Positions 12,240-24,620 of a stretch of 64,000 nt of DNA are shown here, in pieces. The notes beneath the pieces were generated by a model. The model saw only the letters and a list, made by a program, of their open reading frames with translations, made no database searches and was not told the origin of the DNA. How positions within the stretch are numbered: the first letter of the stretch is position 1; every line of letters starts with the position of its first letter. The position numbers and the translations under genes were made by a program. Source of the stretch: Eleusine coracana subsp. coracana (taxonomy: Eukaryota > Streptophyta > Magnoliopsida > Poales > Poaceae); the NCBI GenBank assembly GCA_032690845.1, contig CM064429.1:19611013-19675012 (forward strand), written 5' to 3'.

Positions 12240-14165
12240 TGAAAGATCATCTAGGCCTCCTAGTGGGTTTTGGTGTTTTGGATGACAACACGATTAAAGA
12301 GCTAATGAAATTTGTTGAGCTATAATAGGGAAATGTCTTGTAAATTTATTATGAACATTGATATATCAAGACATGGATGTATATGGATATTCTATATGTA
12401 TATTTGTGTATGCCATATGACAAAGGATGTGATAATGGTGAAGCTACATGGATGATCTCTAATGAAAATCTTATGCCATGTGTTACATGAAGAAAAATGA
12501 CGGTGAATATCAAGTGTGTGCTAATGGATGATGCAAAGAAATACGTGAACCATAATGGTAAGTTGATGAAGGATTAGCAAGGACTTGGCTACGATGAACC
12601 ATACATTGGAGAAGGGCAAGCAAGAGGCTTGGCGCCGAAGGACCTATGGGATGGAGAAGAGCAAGTGGATGCTTGAATCCGATGAATCAAAGAAGCCATG
12701 GAGGATTACATATTTCCTAGTGCCAAATATTTGTGAATCAAGAAGAAAAGGTGACATGGATAAAATATGGAGTCTTGACTATATAATGAGAAAATCCATG
12801 TTCATCAGCTCAAGGTGGATATGCTCATATGAAGAAAATATTGCCTACCCTCAAGAAGCAAAATGTGAAGCATTTTGGCATATGGATTTATCTCAAGCTC
12901 AAGTGGAAGTATAATTAGATTTTATCTATTTCTTGAGTATTGGTATGTCGTACTATAAAGAGGGATGCAACATGTGTTGATTTACAAAGTCAAAGTGCTC
13001 AAAATCCCAGTGAGAAACCTTTCCAACTGAATTTAAACCCCAGCCTCGAGTTCTGTCAGGTCAAGGAGGTCAGACCGCCTTGAACTATTTTCTGGGGTCA
13101 AGTTTCTGGGTCAGTGAGTTTTTAGGCCTTGGGAGTCAAAGGGTTTTTAGTTTGAGTGTTTTTAGCAGCCATGTGTTTTGTGTGTGGGGTTCTTGTACTT
13201 GTGCCTGATGGGAGTTTTTTTGTGCAACCAGGTCAGACCGGGTTTGCAACCAGGTCAGACCGAGTTGGGCCTGACAACTCCAATGACTAGTTTTCTGAAA
13301 CCAGTTTAAATACCCCTCCACCTCACCCTTTGGTTGTTGCTGGTTCCTGCCCGACTCTATAGCATTCCAACGGCCATTTGAGCTCTCCCCAACCTCTCTT
13401 TGTGAGATCTCAGTGCTTTGTGCAAAATCTTTAGTTGGGTTGAGAGATTTGAGTGTGTGGAGCATTAGTGAGCAAATCCTAAGCCTTGAGCACTTTGGGT
13501 TACGTCAAACAACTCATGAATCATTTGTTACTCTTGGAGGTGAAGCCTCCAAGACGACTAGACGTCACCCTAGAGCTCCCAAGCTTGTGGTGAGCCTTGA
13601 GAAAGTTTGTGAAGGCTGTGATCTTGCCTCCGGTGTGGAAAAGATTGAGTTAGTGGATTTGGGGAAAGAGGTTGAAAGAGACCCGGCTTGGAGTTGGCCT
13701 TGTGAGCAACTGAAGCTTCCTCAACGAAGACGTAGGGATCACGGTTGGTGGTCCTGAACTTTGGTGAAACAAATCTTGCGTCTCCTTGCCGGTTTTCATT
13801 CCTAGTTGTTTTCTAGCTTATATTTGTGCTTCTGCTTCGATCTACTTTGGTGTGCTCATTTGTGTGTAGGTACTACATGTACATGATAAGGAAAATCTCT
13901 AGAGCATCACCGCAAGTTCTGATTTGAGCTAGAATTCAAATTTGGAGAGCCGATCTGTTTCTGCCTGTGCAAGGCGGTCTGACCAGGTTGACAAGGAGGT
14001 TAGACCGGGTTGAACTATTCTGTGTGAAAAGTTGTGCCTGTGTATGGAGGTCTGACCGGGTTGACAAGGAGGTCAGACCGGGTTGTACTAATCTGTGAGA
14101 AATTTTTTTATTGATTTTAGGTTTCGCCTATTGACCCTCCTCTAGACGACATCAAGGTCCTTTCA
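12240..14165 (+). repeat. 3' LTR of the Sirevirus-like element
   Basis: This 1926-bp LTR is closely similar to 3467-5372 and is followed by the GTTTC target duplication. Palindromes lie at 13063-13083 (single), 13226-13268, 13970-14013 and 14045-14087. The open frame at 13413-13757 is also present in altered form in the 5' LTR and is not called as a gene. Confidence 0.9.
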
Positions 14166-14457
14166 GTTTCATAACTGAGTTGGTGTTCCAAACCATCAAT
14201 TGGTATTATCCTGGAAGGTAATAAGCATCTTTGACCAGACCTCACATACTCCGAGAACACGTAACCCGTAAACGTACACTCAAGTTCTATAAAGTGCAAT
14301 GGAGTAACCATTCAGAGGATGAATCTACTTGAAAATCTGAGTAATTTCTGAGTACCCATTACCCAGAATTCTGGTCATCGTTCTCAGGTATATCTTAATT
14401 ACCGTACTTTCCCCTAGTTTGCCCTGTTCTTAATCTTCGGACGAGATTTCTTAGAGC
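14166..14457 (+). pseudogene. Gypsy integrase tail and chromodomain remnant, right half
   Basis: This continues the frame broken at 3466. The translation contains RKRTLKFYKVQWSNHSEDES, followed by a stop where chromodomains have a conserved Trp, and then a YPEF-type end. This is the gypsy chromodomain pattern that targets insertion to heterochromatin. Several in-frame stops are present. The end GGACGAGATTTCTT just before the purine tract is typical of the 3' internal end of plant chromoviruses. Confidence 0.75.
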
Positions 14458-14482
14458 GGGGGGGGGGGGGGGGGGGGGCGGA
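14458..14482 (+). other. Polypurine tract with a run of 21 G
   Basis: The G run at 14458-14478 is followed by CGGA and the LTR start TGTAACAC at 14483. It occupies the PPT position. A run this long is prone to replication and sequencing slippage, so its length is uncertain. Confidence 0.7.
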
Positions 14483-17400
14483 TGTAACACTCCGGTGCCT
14501 TAAATCTAATTACCAAGCATAATAATCCTAAATTAGAATCTAAGTGGAGCATGAAATAATAGAGGTTCCATCAAATTTAATTAATTGCTAGCAAATAAAA
14601 AACAATCTACAAGCATAGTTGTAAAGCAACTTTAAATTTTTCTACGCAACCAATATCAAATAATTACATCAACATCAAGGGAATAGTAAAATAGAATTTT
14701 AGACCAAAAATAGGAATTTTATCTTATTTAGAAATACCCTAAATAATTAATTTAAGCGTAGAAACCTTTCAAGTTGAAAAACTTAATTCTAAAAATTTGC
14801 AACAGCTCTGACCAAATGGATCCCATCAGAGCCTCATAAATATCTTGAAGGGCCTATATGCGAAATCCCAACTCATTTGCACTAGGAAGTATTTTAATTG
14901 GATTAAATCAGAACCAAGGATTGTTCTGTGATGTCCGGAAAACTTGAAGAACCTCCTTGCAAAATCCCCTGTCTTCTTCCTCCCACCGACAGCCGCCCGG
15001 TCAAAATCGCCTGCGCGCGTGCGCTTTTCTCGTCGATGCCTCGCTTCCCCGCTTCACTATTTCGCTGCACTGTTGCGCCCACATGCCGGCCTTCATCATG
15101 CCTCGCTGTCCCGCCTTGTGCCGCGAAAGCCGTTGCCTTTTTCCTTCCCACCTGTTGCTGCCATGGCCGCATGCAAGGGCACGCCTGCCCCCGCGCGTCA
15201 GACCACCCTCGGCCACCCGTGCTCACTGGCGCCGGGACCGCGCACTGTCCGACGCTTCCCTTACTGCACCTCAGCTGCCGCAAGCCAAAAGGTGCCTCCC
15301 CTACAGCCTTTCTTCTTCCTCCTCGGGCAGACCCGAGCTCTATGCGTGCCGCCAGCTGCCCCTCCTGAACATCAGCGCAACCCGGCCTCCAGGGCCCCAA
15401 AACCGACGCCCGGCATCTCCCTCATACCCGTCGCCCTCTCCCTCTCGGCCTCTCCGCTATCTCCCGCTCCCTGTTCTTTCATTTCTCTCTCTCTCTCTCC
15501 GCTCAGCCTGCCATTGTTGGCACTCAATGGAGCTCAGAGCTCCTTCGTTTTGCTGCGCCCTAAGTCGAGCTAAGACTACAAAAAGCTGCGCTTGGTCTCC
15601 CTCTACCTTCCCAAGTCGTTCAATCGAACAGTCCCAACCTGAATGGTGAGAATCGAATCAAAATTTCTCAAGTCCTCCTCAGCGAGCACCTCTGATATTG
15701 ACGAGAAATTTGGCAGCTCTAGTGCGTTTCTTGCCTTCATTCTTTTTCTGGATCCTTACCAACTTACTTGCGCATCCTTGTGAATTTTTTTTATTCCATA
15801 TTGTTGATGCGAGGTGAAAGGAATCAAGCATTTTCTGGTCGCCATTGACTCCCTGGCTGAAGCGAGCTCCTGCTGAGCTGATTTTCGCCATTTATTTTAA
15901 TCCCAGGAAAATGTCAGAAAAACACCAAAGCTTGTAAAACTCAGAGCTAATAAACTACAACTCCAATGCACCCCAAATAAACTTTGTTAGTTTCCTACTA
16001 ATATGCTATATTAAATAAAAATTAGAAAATTATGCTTATGTATATATATTTTTAATAATTAATTATCTTGTTCAAACACTAAATCACTATAAATTATAGG
16101 AATATAAATTAATTCTGGATTTTTGCATGTACTGTTATTTTATGTTATTCCACCACCCTAAATTTTGGTTAGGCAAAATATGCATTATTTTGTGCCTTAG
16201 GATTTATGTAGCACTTTTGCTTATAAAAATACTAGTAAATAAAATAATAAAATCCAGGAGCTTTCACTTGGTGAAAATGATGATTTTACATGACCCTGTA
16301 CATGATAAATCACCCATGTCTAAAAATATATTTTTATTATATTAAATGAATTATTTGCTCTTAAGATTATATAAACCCTATTAAAATGACTTTTACGCAT
16401 AAAATGATAAGAGCAGAACTTGTTCTTTGAAGCATATGGCTTCGAGAATATATTAATAACTATTTTATCACCAGAAAACCAATGCATTATGCATTTTCCA
16501 TATTATTGCATGCGCGGTATTGTTTCGGTACCGTTGACACCTTGTTCATATTTAGGTACCGAAAATGAGGAGCCAGAACCGGATTTTCAGCAGGACCATA
16601 GTACTGAGGAGCAAGAGATTGTAGTTGCTAACACTTGTGCTAATCAAGGCAGGCCCCGGTTTGCATATGTCACTTTATAAGTTTTGCTAGTTTCAATATC
16701 ACTACTAGTGTCTATTTTGGTTGATGCATTAGGTTGTTAGGAATTGGTTAGAAATTCACTTGCATACCACCAAATGACCTATATTACTGTTGTATAAGAC
16801 ATGGTAGGATTCGGTACTTTACTGCTATGCTTAGTAATAGAGTAGTATTGGTAGTTGCTACACAACTAGGAGAATGACTTGATCACTAATGTTGAAACTT
16901 AATGGCAATAAATTTACTTTGGATGATTATGACCCGGCATGGATGATGCATGTGTAGGTTTGCAGCAATAAATGGCTGTTGACTGCGGTAGTTCTGCCTT
17001 GTCAAACCTAGGACCCGTCCGTCGTTGGCCCCTTGATCAAGCACTGAACAGTACCAAATGCATGCTAGTATATGGGCACTAGTAAACTGATGTACCATTA
17101 ACACGGCAATAAGGACGACACCCAGTACATTGGTCATTGACCCTTCTACTGCTGGAGTGGACGGTTCATACCACAAAGTACTGCTGCCAGGACGGCATGC
17201 CCACTCGACGAGACTGACCCCAGACCAAGTTGTTTTGATGTTCTTACGAAAGGTTGCCATATACGACCTTAATTGGTGCATATACGTTGTGTATTTCGGG
17301 TTTTCCTAGCTGGTGTAAATCAATTGCAATTGCTGTCACTCATAGAAATGAGTACGCTTGTTCATTGAGTCATCACATAGTCACATCGAATTAAGAACTT

Positions 17401-18032
17401 GATTATTGCTTATGTTTATTTCTAATGATTATTATTGTTGCTGTTATTATATTATTGTATTCACTGTTTGTTATGCTTTATTATTCTTGCACTGCTCTAC
17501 TAAAGTTATGTTTCTGCTCCACTCAATTAAACTTGGCTAATGAAAGTGATAGAATTGATAGGATGCTTAGTACAAGTCTTTTAAAATAGTCATCCTATTA
17601 GAGCCAATGCATGTCTAGGTCTTTTGACGGGTAAGCCTTGCTAAGTAATTAGTACTTAGGCTTTGTGCCTCTGTGGTTTTCAGGTAATGCAGAGATTGAG
17701 TTACCAGTTGATGTTCTGCCTTGGGACATGCAAGTCCGTGAAGGTTGGGCTGCCCACTAGGAGTCTGAGCCGCCGCCGCTGTGATGTTGTGTGCTGCTAG
17801 GGTAATGATTCTCGGGCATGAGTCATTACCACCGTTGTATCGTCGAGTGATCATACTAGTATTCGTATTTCCTTCCGCTATTTTTGAACTTTCATGAACT
17901 TGTAATATTTCGCTGCACTTTAACTAGCCAATGATGTAATAATTCGACTTAAATTTAAATCACTGTTGTGTTATCAAGTGTCTGCGTTATCAGCGTCAGT
18001 GGGACCTCGATCCTCCGAGAAGGGGCGTCACA
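14483..18032 (+). repeat. Complete Tekay/Del-like LTR (about 3.55 kb)
   Basis: The LTR runs from TGTAACACTCC to GGGGCGTCACA. A polypurine tract precedes it and a primer-binding site follows, so it is bordered as a 3' LTR on its left and as a 5' LTR on its right. A GC-rich block at about 14930-15640 with CT runs probably holds the promoter/leader. Overlapping open frames there on both strands are not convincing genes. The rest is AT-rich and non-coding. Bases 17611-18032 match window bases 1-421. Confidence 0.85.
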
Positions 18033-20510
18033 GCTGGTATCAGAGCTGTAATCCATGATAATATAACAAAAAAATCGTATTTTTCAAAACTACAATGTAT
18101 GCGAGGAAGGATACGTTAGTATTGCCCATATGAGAATATTAGGAGTGGTGACAAAGAAAACCTAAGTCATGATTATTTACATATTGCATCTACGGCTTGT
18201 TCAAAAGAAGGTACGTGCGTGCTTAACCGACACGCGTGATATTGGTGTCTGTGCTCACAGACGGATAAGAGACACTGTTGGCTCGTGACTTATCACGAGG
18301 CGATCCTTTTCCATGGATCGTTACTTGTAGAATTGTGCTTATTCTCATAATTTCTTTTGAATTGGATGTATCATTTCTGCAATGAGTTTCAGCAGGTACA
18401 TTAACATCGTTAGTACAAACATTAGATTAACTTGTGTGTTGAGTGCGGGTCGTCACCAAACATTCTTGCCGTTAAGTACCGGCAAAATAATGTGTTGTGT
18501 TGTGAGGAATGATAGGTTAATAAAATAGAAAGTTTGCATCATGCATACCCATGTAACTCAAGTAAAATTTGATTCTCATCTTGCTCACTCACTTCTGGAT
18601 AAAATTCTAATTATGATTCAGTACACAAATTTCGAAATTCAAGTTCGAATGTTAAGGTCATCATAATCTGTCTTGATTTTTAGTGCTAGCTTCAAAAATC
18701 CATAGTAATTATTTTACTCAACCAAATGAGGCATATAAATACTTGTTGTAAAGACCAGAATGTTCTCTGTCAGCTAATGTCTAAATCGAATTTTTGATCA
18801 TAACAGGAACAACCTCCAAAAACAGATCAAACACAATCTGTCAGCCACTGTTTTCAGTAGCAACCCTGAACTTAAGCATTTCATAACTGGAGTTTTACTT
18901 CGAATTTTTCGGTATATAACCCCAATATGGAAAGCTTAAGCAGTCTATTTTGATTCCCAATAGGTCTCAACATCTAATAGTTTATACTCTGTCTAGTACA
19001 GCAAAAATAGTAAGCTCCTATCATCCAGAAACAGAATCTGACAACCTGAACTTGTAAAGATCAAGAGTCCAGTTTTACTTGGAATTTTTGGGAGTATAAA
19101 TACAATCTGGAAATTTGTGAAAGTCTTCTATAATTTGGGGCCAAGCACCAGTTCTGTAGTTTCAGCTTTCTGGTCGAGATACTCATTTTACTGAGTGCTG
19201 TACAGTCAAGTCAGAACTTGTTTTAAAACCCGATTCGGTATTGTTGCCCCTTGAAGCTAGAAAATATACACTAAAACTTTGTCCATGTATTTCATAGCAC
19301 TTTATATTAAATGAATTTTTACTATAAGGAAGATTTGACTCAATCAAATTATATTCCTTATAGATGTTACTGCAACTTATATCATTGGATTATAACCTAA
19401 TCATATGTGTTAATCCATCACCATGCTTATTTGCTTGATTTGGGATACGAGTTTCTGTCAAACTCTATCTGCCCTATGCCACTTTTAATCGTGCCAGTAA
19501 AGATCATGTTTTCCAAACATGTGTCATTAAGCTTGCACAACAACTTTTAACAATGGACCAAAACCTCCAAGAAGTCTCAATTACATACCACTACGTTCTC
19601 AGATCAAGTTTCATATTTTTACCTTGCCCCCAAAAGTGTCTATACTCATTATCCTGAACAATGCGCAGTCACACTAGATTATCGACTCATTGTTGGAAGG
19701 ACTTTGAATCAATCAGTCCTGTTCAGCTGTTGTTTTTGCAACCAATATTCGTGAAAATCCAAAAGTATGATCATACCTTCTTACTCAATATATCATGTTC
19801 AACCGACTAAGAGATATTCATCCATCATATGACATTGCATGTTCTTTACAAACTTTCATTATCATGTTCTTGTATAATGCGATAATTTCCTTCTCCTTGA
19901 CTTGATGTTCTCCTGCAAAATCTCAAATTCATCCTGTAGTTTTGTACTTAGATTATGCCATCAACCAATCATATATGACTAGCCTTGGCTGAACTTTTTA
20001 GGTGTATTACTGATTATCAATTTTCCCCGATCATAATAATTACAATTAGATTGGACGGCAATAAAGAACATAGAAAGACAACATGTTTTAGAGACTACCC
20101 GAGCATCATGGACCACCATCATTGCCCTGATTCATAGAAAGCTTATCTTGACTCCATATGGCCATCTACAGCTTACCCTGCTTGTAGCAGAATTTCCATA
20201 CAGATACTAAAGTAGTAAGAGGCCATCTACATAGAAAACTACCAAAAGCCCCAAATAAGCTAGTTATTCCTGACTTTGTTAATCCTTGATGCCTTGTAAT
20301 TGACTTAACTCTTATTTACAGGACCACCACATTATTACCCTTGTAAGTTTACTACTACCCTTGGACCATTGAGACTTTGCTCCAAAATTTGACAATTTGT
20401 GACCATTAGAAGACTAGCTACAACATTATTAAGGTTTTCCATATTCTCTTATTACCATGAGACACTTTCCCGCTTAATTGTGTTTGTAACCCTACCTCAG
20501 ACCAACCAAC
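18033..20510 (+). mobile_element. Second copy of the Tekay-like internal leader, truncated
   Basis: The primer site TGGTATCAGAGC is at 18035-18046. The remainder parallels 422-2724 with small indels and one extra block of about 135 bp (19640-19775). Similarity ends at CAGACCAACCAAC, after which unrelated sequence begins. No coding is seen. Confidence 0.75.
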
Positions 20511-20792
20511 ATGAGAAACCATATTGAGATGTGCCATGGTTTGCAATATGTGATGAGTAATTAACATTGGTTTCGGTGTTTGAGTTGAAATGCGGGAAAC
20601 TGGGGATTACATGAGTTTGTGCATGTCATGATTTTGACTAACTGGAGTTGGTAAGGATGTTGGAGAGTTTGCAGAAGAGGAGAAATGTGTTTGCTTGTCT
20701 CATGATGTGTAGGTCACTGGAGTCAACTTGGCGGTCAACGGCGAGAGGATTGTGCACAAGTAGGAGACTTAGGGACGGACGATCAGGAGGCC
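20511..20792. other. Unassigned sequence left of gypsy element A
   Basis: It continues at 25369 once element A is removed (target duplication AGGCC). Together the two pieces look like LTR or transposon-derived DNA, but no family could be named. Nothing coding is supported. Confidence 0.3.
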
Positions 20793-21502
20793 TGATGAGG
20801 ACATCGCCATGCCGAATACGCACACATCATGGTCTTCTCCAAGTTACAAGTCATCACCAACTCGGTCGCCGCGTTCGTCTCGGATTCAGCCGACACCCCT
20901 GCATGGTTTTGATGATATCTCCCACATCTGACGTCTAGACGAGGCGTTATTTGAAGTGTTGGAAAGGAGACGAGGACACCGTCATTTTGTTTCTGGTCCT
21001 AGCTCCAGAAGGGTCGTGAGTCATGTTGTGTGACCATGACAAGGTGCTGCGCCACCTATTTTCGGCCAACTTAGCCTTGTATCGTGTTGGGCCTTAAGCC
21101 CATGTTGTGGGCGCCCCCCCTAGTCGCCCCCAATCCTAGTATCATGTTTAGTTCAGTTTTCTAGAGAGAAACTTGATTGATTTATTGTAACTGTGGCGAC
21201 AAATCCTTTTATAGTAATCCAAGGCACCTGTTCTTGTTCTACACCACTGTGGCGATTAGTCCTTTTGTGTTCAGAGCTTGAACCTTTCTTTGTTATTCGC
21301 TTCATCCAAATTTGCAATTTCAGATTGCGTGTTTATCCTTTCTTTCTTGTGTTCTCAATTCGCTTGCAGGAACAATCAAGTTGTGCTTGGTGTAACGGTT
21401 ACGGGGTTGGATCGTGTCTGATTCAAGCCGGATTGTTGATGCCTAGTCTCCATACTTGAGTTTATCCTCTACCTCTTGGAAGATCGGGCCTCATCTGCAT
21501 CA
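20793..21502 (+). repeat. 5' LTR of gypsy element A
   Basis: The LTR is 710 bp, running from TGATGAGGACATC to CATCTGCATCA, with the primer site at about 21505. It is close to 24621-25368 but has a different short block near 21110-21150. No separate gene is present. Confidence 0.85.
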
Positions 21503-22659
21503 AGTGGTATCAGATTCCTAGGTTCCCCGTGAGGTATTATCGTGTTCTTCCCTTTAGATTCGTTTGTGTTCATCACCTATTGTCCATGAAAAAGCCAACA
21601 AAAAAAATTCCCCCACCATCCCAGACATTGTTTAGCCTTTGCATAATTTAATTTCAGAGTCCGTGGTGTTGAGTTTGTGTCCTAGTCGAGTTCAGTTGCT
21701 GGTTTGAATTTGTGTTTCGATTCGGTTTGTGTTTTGATCTCCGCTGCACACCACCGCTTTTCCCCATCCATTTCGACCACCATCACCATCGTGTTTTTCC
21801 CTTGGATTCACCATCGTGTTACCCACCCACCACATCCACAACTCGTTGCCAAAGAAAAATCCCACCCGATTCCGTTTCTGTTCCGCACTCACACCCCCCC
21901 CCAAACCCTATCTTGACCTACCTTCGGTAAAACAGGCATAACTTTTCGCTCGTTGATCCGATTGGGCTGAAAATTTTATAGCAGATTCTTGACAAAAAGT
22001 TGAGGTGGCCCACACTAGGCCCCACCTTGTGTGGCCTCATCAAAAAATTCAAAACAAATCGGGAAAAAATAGGAAAAAAATTGTGAAGGTGAAAATAGCG
22101 TTTTTGGTGAAACTTTGAGATTTTGCCTACACTTTGTTTTTCCTCTATTTGAGTTGGAACTTCTTTTTGTTCCTTCCTTTGTGTTCTTCTATCACAAAAA
22201 AATAGTGGAAAAACCATATAAAAAAACAATATTTTGATATGCACCCTCCCCCCACGCCCTGAAAATTCAAAGCCTGTTGGAGTCTAACTGCCACTGCTTT
22301 TCTCCTTGCTGCCTTTTCCATTGTTCTTGCTGTCACAACTGTTTTTGAAATGATTCTTTTGCCAGAAATTAGGACACTACTTTGGATATTTATTCAATGC
22401 TACTATCTGTTATTGAATTGTGTTCCACTGACATACATATTAGCCTTCCAAGCTACACATACTTGCAGCACAATGTTTCTTCCTTGCAATTGTTACGCCC
22501 AAGCTCGACAACAGATTGTGCCGCCCTGTTGGCTTTGGTAAGAACACTTGCAAGACTGTGATACATCACTCGTGATATTGCTTCCCACTTTCCACAACCT
22601 CTGATAGCTGCTAGTTGATAGGGCTAATCCTTTTGTGTAGTCTTTTCTTTTGCTTCTAG
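21503..22659 (+). other. Leader between primer site and gag of element A
   Basis: This is untranslated leader, including T-rich and AAAAAA-rich stretches at about 22040-22220. Small open frames on both strands look like chance. It resembles the leader of element B at 47788-48872 (for example the shared AAAAAGCCAA and TTTAGCCTTTGCATA segments). Confidence 0.55.
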
Positions 22660-24411
22660 CCATGTGAGGGACACGGACAGCTGGCCAGTTGGAGTCCCCT
22701 AGAGATTTCAATGAATGCGTGTCCAAGGCCGAGCTTACAGAACTTCTTGCGAACCAGTGTACATTCATAGAAACGAAGTTTGGCGAGTTGATGGGTCACA
22801 TCAACACTGTTACCACCCGAATTGAGGATGTTAAACGATGACCTCCACCTCAGCATGAGAGACGAGCTGCTGCTGATGATGATTTTGACCGTGATGCAGA
22901 ACGTCTTTGCTGTATTCGACACAGTATGGGAGGCAATAACAATCGTGGTAATACCGATCCTTTTGTTAAGCCCAAATTTACCATGCTTCCTTTTGCTGGT
23001 AGTGCTGATCCTGAAGCATACTTAGATTGGGAACTTGCTGTTGAACAAAAATTTTAATTCTCATTTAGTTCCTACTGAGCATAGAGTTAGACTTGCTACT
23101 AGTGAGTTTATAGGTTTTGCTCTCTTTTGGTGGAATGATCTTTGCAATGCTAATGCTGCTATACCTACCACTTGGGCTATTTTGAAACAACGCATGAAAT
23201 CTTGTTTTGTTCCTCCTTATTACCAACGTGATTTATGTTTGAAATTACAATCTTTAACACAAGGTGATAAAACAGTAGAGGAATATTATCAGGAATTGCT
23301 TATTGGTTTAGCACATTGTAATATACATGAAGATGATGATGAAACTAGTGCTAGATTCTGTAGTGGATTGAACCGTGCTATCCAGGATATTGTTGACTAT
23401 AAAGAGTGGAATAGGTTCAACCAATTGTATCATCTTGCTCTTAAGACTGAACGAGAAGTACAGGGATGCCATCCACAACAATCTTGCAGGTCCAGCACTG
23501 AGCAATCTATCTAGTCATGTTCTGGACTAGAGAACTCGAAGGGTCATGTTGCTAAGCCACCAGCAACACCTTCTACACTTGCACCAGCTTCTGAAGCGAC
23601 CTCGTCTAGTGTGCAGCCCTAACACCAGAAGAAGGCTGCTACTTCCGGTGCTCGGAGTGGCTCCTCCACCACCATTATTTGCCACCGCTGCAAGGGCATG
23701 GGACATGTCATGAAGGATTGCCCCAATCGTCATGCTTTCATCGCTACCGTTGATGGGTATGAAAGTTCTAGTGATGTTGAAGATGAATTTGCTCATGTGG
23801 CTAACCTTGTTGCAGATTCTGCGGAGGAGCAGGAGACTATCGTCATTGATTCCATTGCTGCCACCGCGGGCTTTCCTAGCCTCCTTGTACAGTGTGTGTT
23901 GACGTCTCAGGTGGGACAAGAGGAAGAACAGCAACGCAACAATTTGTTCTACATGTTCCTCATTGTCGCGGACCGCCGTGTTCTCACCATCATTGATACT
24001 AGGAGCTGTAACAACTTGGTGAGTTCCGATTTGGTCAGCAAGCTTGGCTTGACCACTCTTGCACTATGTTAGCCCTACGACATCAACTGGTTCAACAATA
24101 GTGGTATGGCATAGGTAACTTGATCAGCACGCATACACTTTTCAGTCGGTTCTTATCAAGACTATGCTGATTTTCATGTTGTACCTATGCAAGCATGTTC
24201 GCTTTTATTAGGCCGCCCATGGGAATACGATACGGATGCTGCACACCATGGTAGAACTAATACATATACTTTCATGCATAAGGACAGTTATATTACTTTG
24301 CGTTCGTTATTGCCTGCTGATATTAGGAATCATTTTAAAACACTTGCTGAAAATACTGAGCATAAACCTGATAACAATAAACTTTCTGATGTTAAACATA
24401 AGGCTATTTAG
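22660..24411 (+). pseudogene. gag-protease of gypsy element A
   Basis: The gag capsid pattern is clear (FALFWWNDLCNA, WAILKQRMKSCFVPPYYQRD, QGDKTVEEYYQELL). It is followed by one CCHC knuckle (CHRCKGMGHVMKDC, about 23680-23720). A retropepsin segment follows whose active site reads DTR instead of DTG/DTS (about 23995). It ends with the conserved segment CSLLLGRPWEYD. A frameshift near 23050 and in-frame stops near 23512, 23620 and 24070 break it. RT, RNaseH and integrase should follow but are missing. Confidence 0.8.
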
Positions 24412-24620
24412 TTAAAGGGAGGTGCTTTTCTTGCTACGACATCTACTGTTGCTGAAATTTGTGATAATCATGATGCACCTTGCTATACTATGCTTTGTCA
24501 TGATATATCTTTTATCAATGATCATGTGTCTTGTACTTTGCATTCTGCTGGTCCTAACCTTTTGTAGGGGATTGATGATGAGATGGAGTCGAGGATGACT
24601 CCAATTCAAGAAGGGGAGGA

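Larger units (their letters stand above)
3467..14165 (+). mobile_element. Non-autonomous Sirevirus-like copia retrotransposon, complete with target duplication
   Basis: The LTRs are 3467-5372 and 12240-14165. They are flanked by the 5-bp duplication GTTTC at 3462-3466 and 14166-14170. A TGGTATCAGAGC primer site follows the 5' LTR and a polypurine tract precedes the 3' LTR. The gag frame has three zinc knuckles and a downstream ORF is present, but protease, integrase, RT and RNaseH are absent. Sirevirus traits seen are short palindromes repeated through the LTRs and internal region, and several GGGGGAG-type purine tracts before the 3' LTR. Mobility would have depended on proteins from a relative. 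Confidence 0.88.

Noticed and set aside
14928..15649. Several overlapping open frames up to 230 codons in a GC-rich block, on both strands
   Set aside because: High GC removes stops in all frames; the block lies inside an LTR, no family motif is seen, and frames overlap on both strands. Better explained as LTR promoter/leader.
20638..20938. Open frames on both strands at the left end of element A
   Set aside because: They straddle the target duplication and LTR border at 20793, so they cannot be an original gene.
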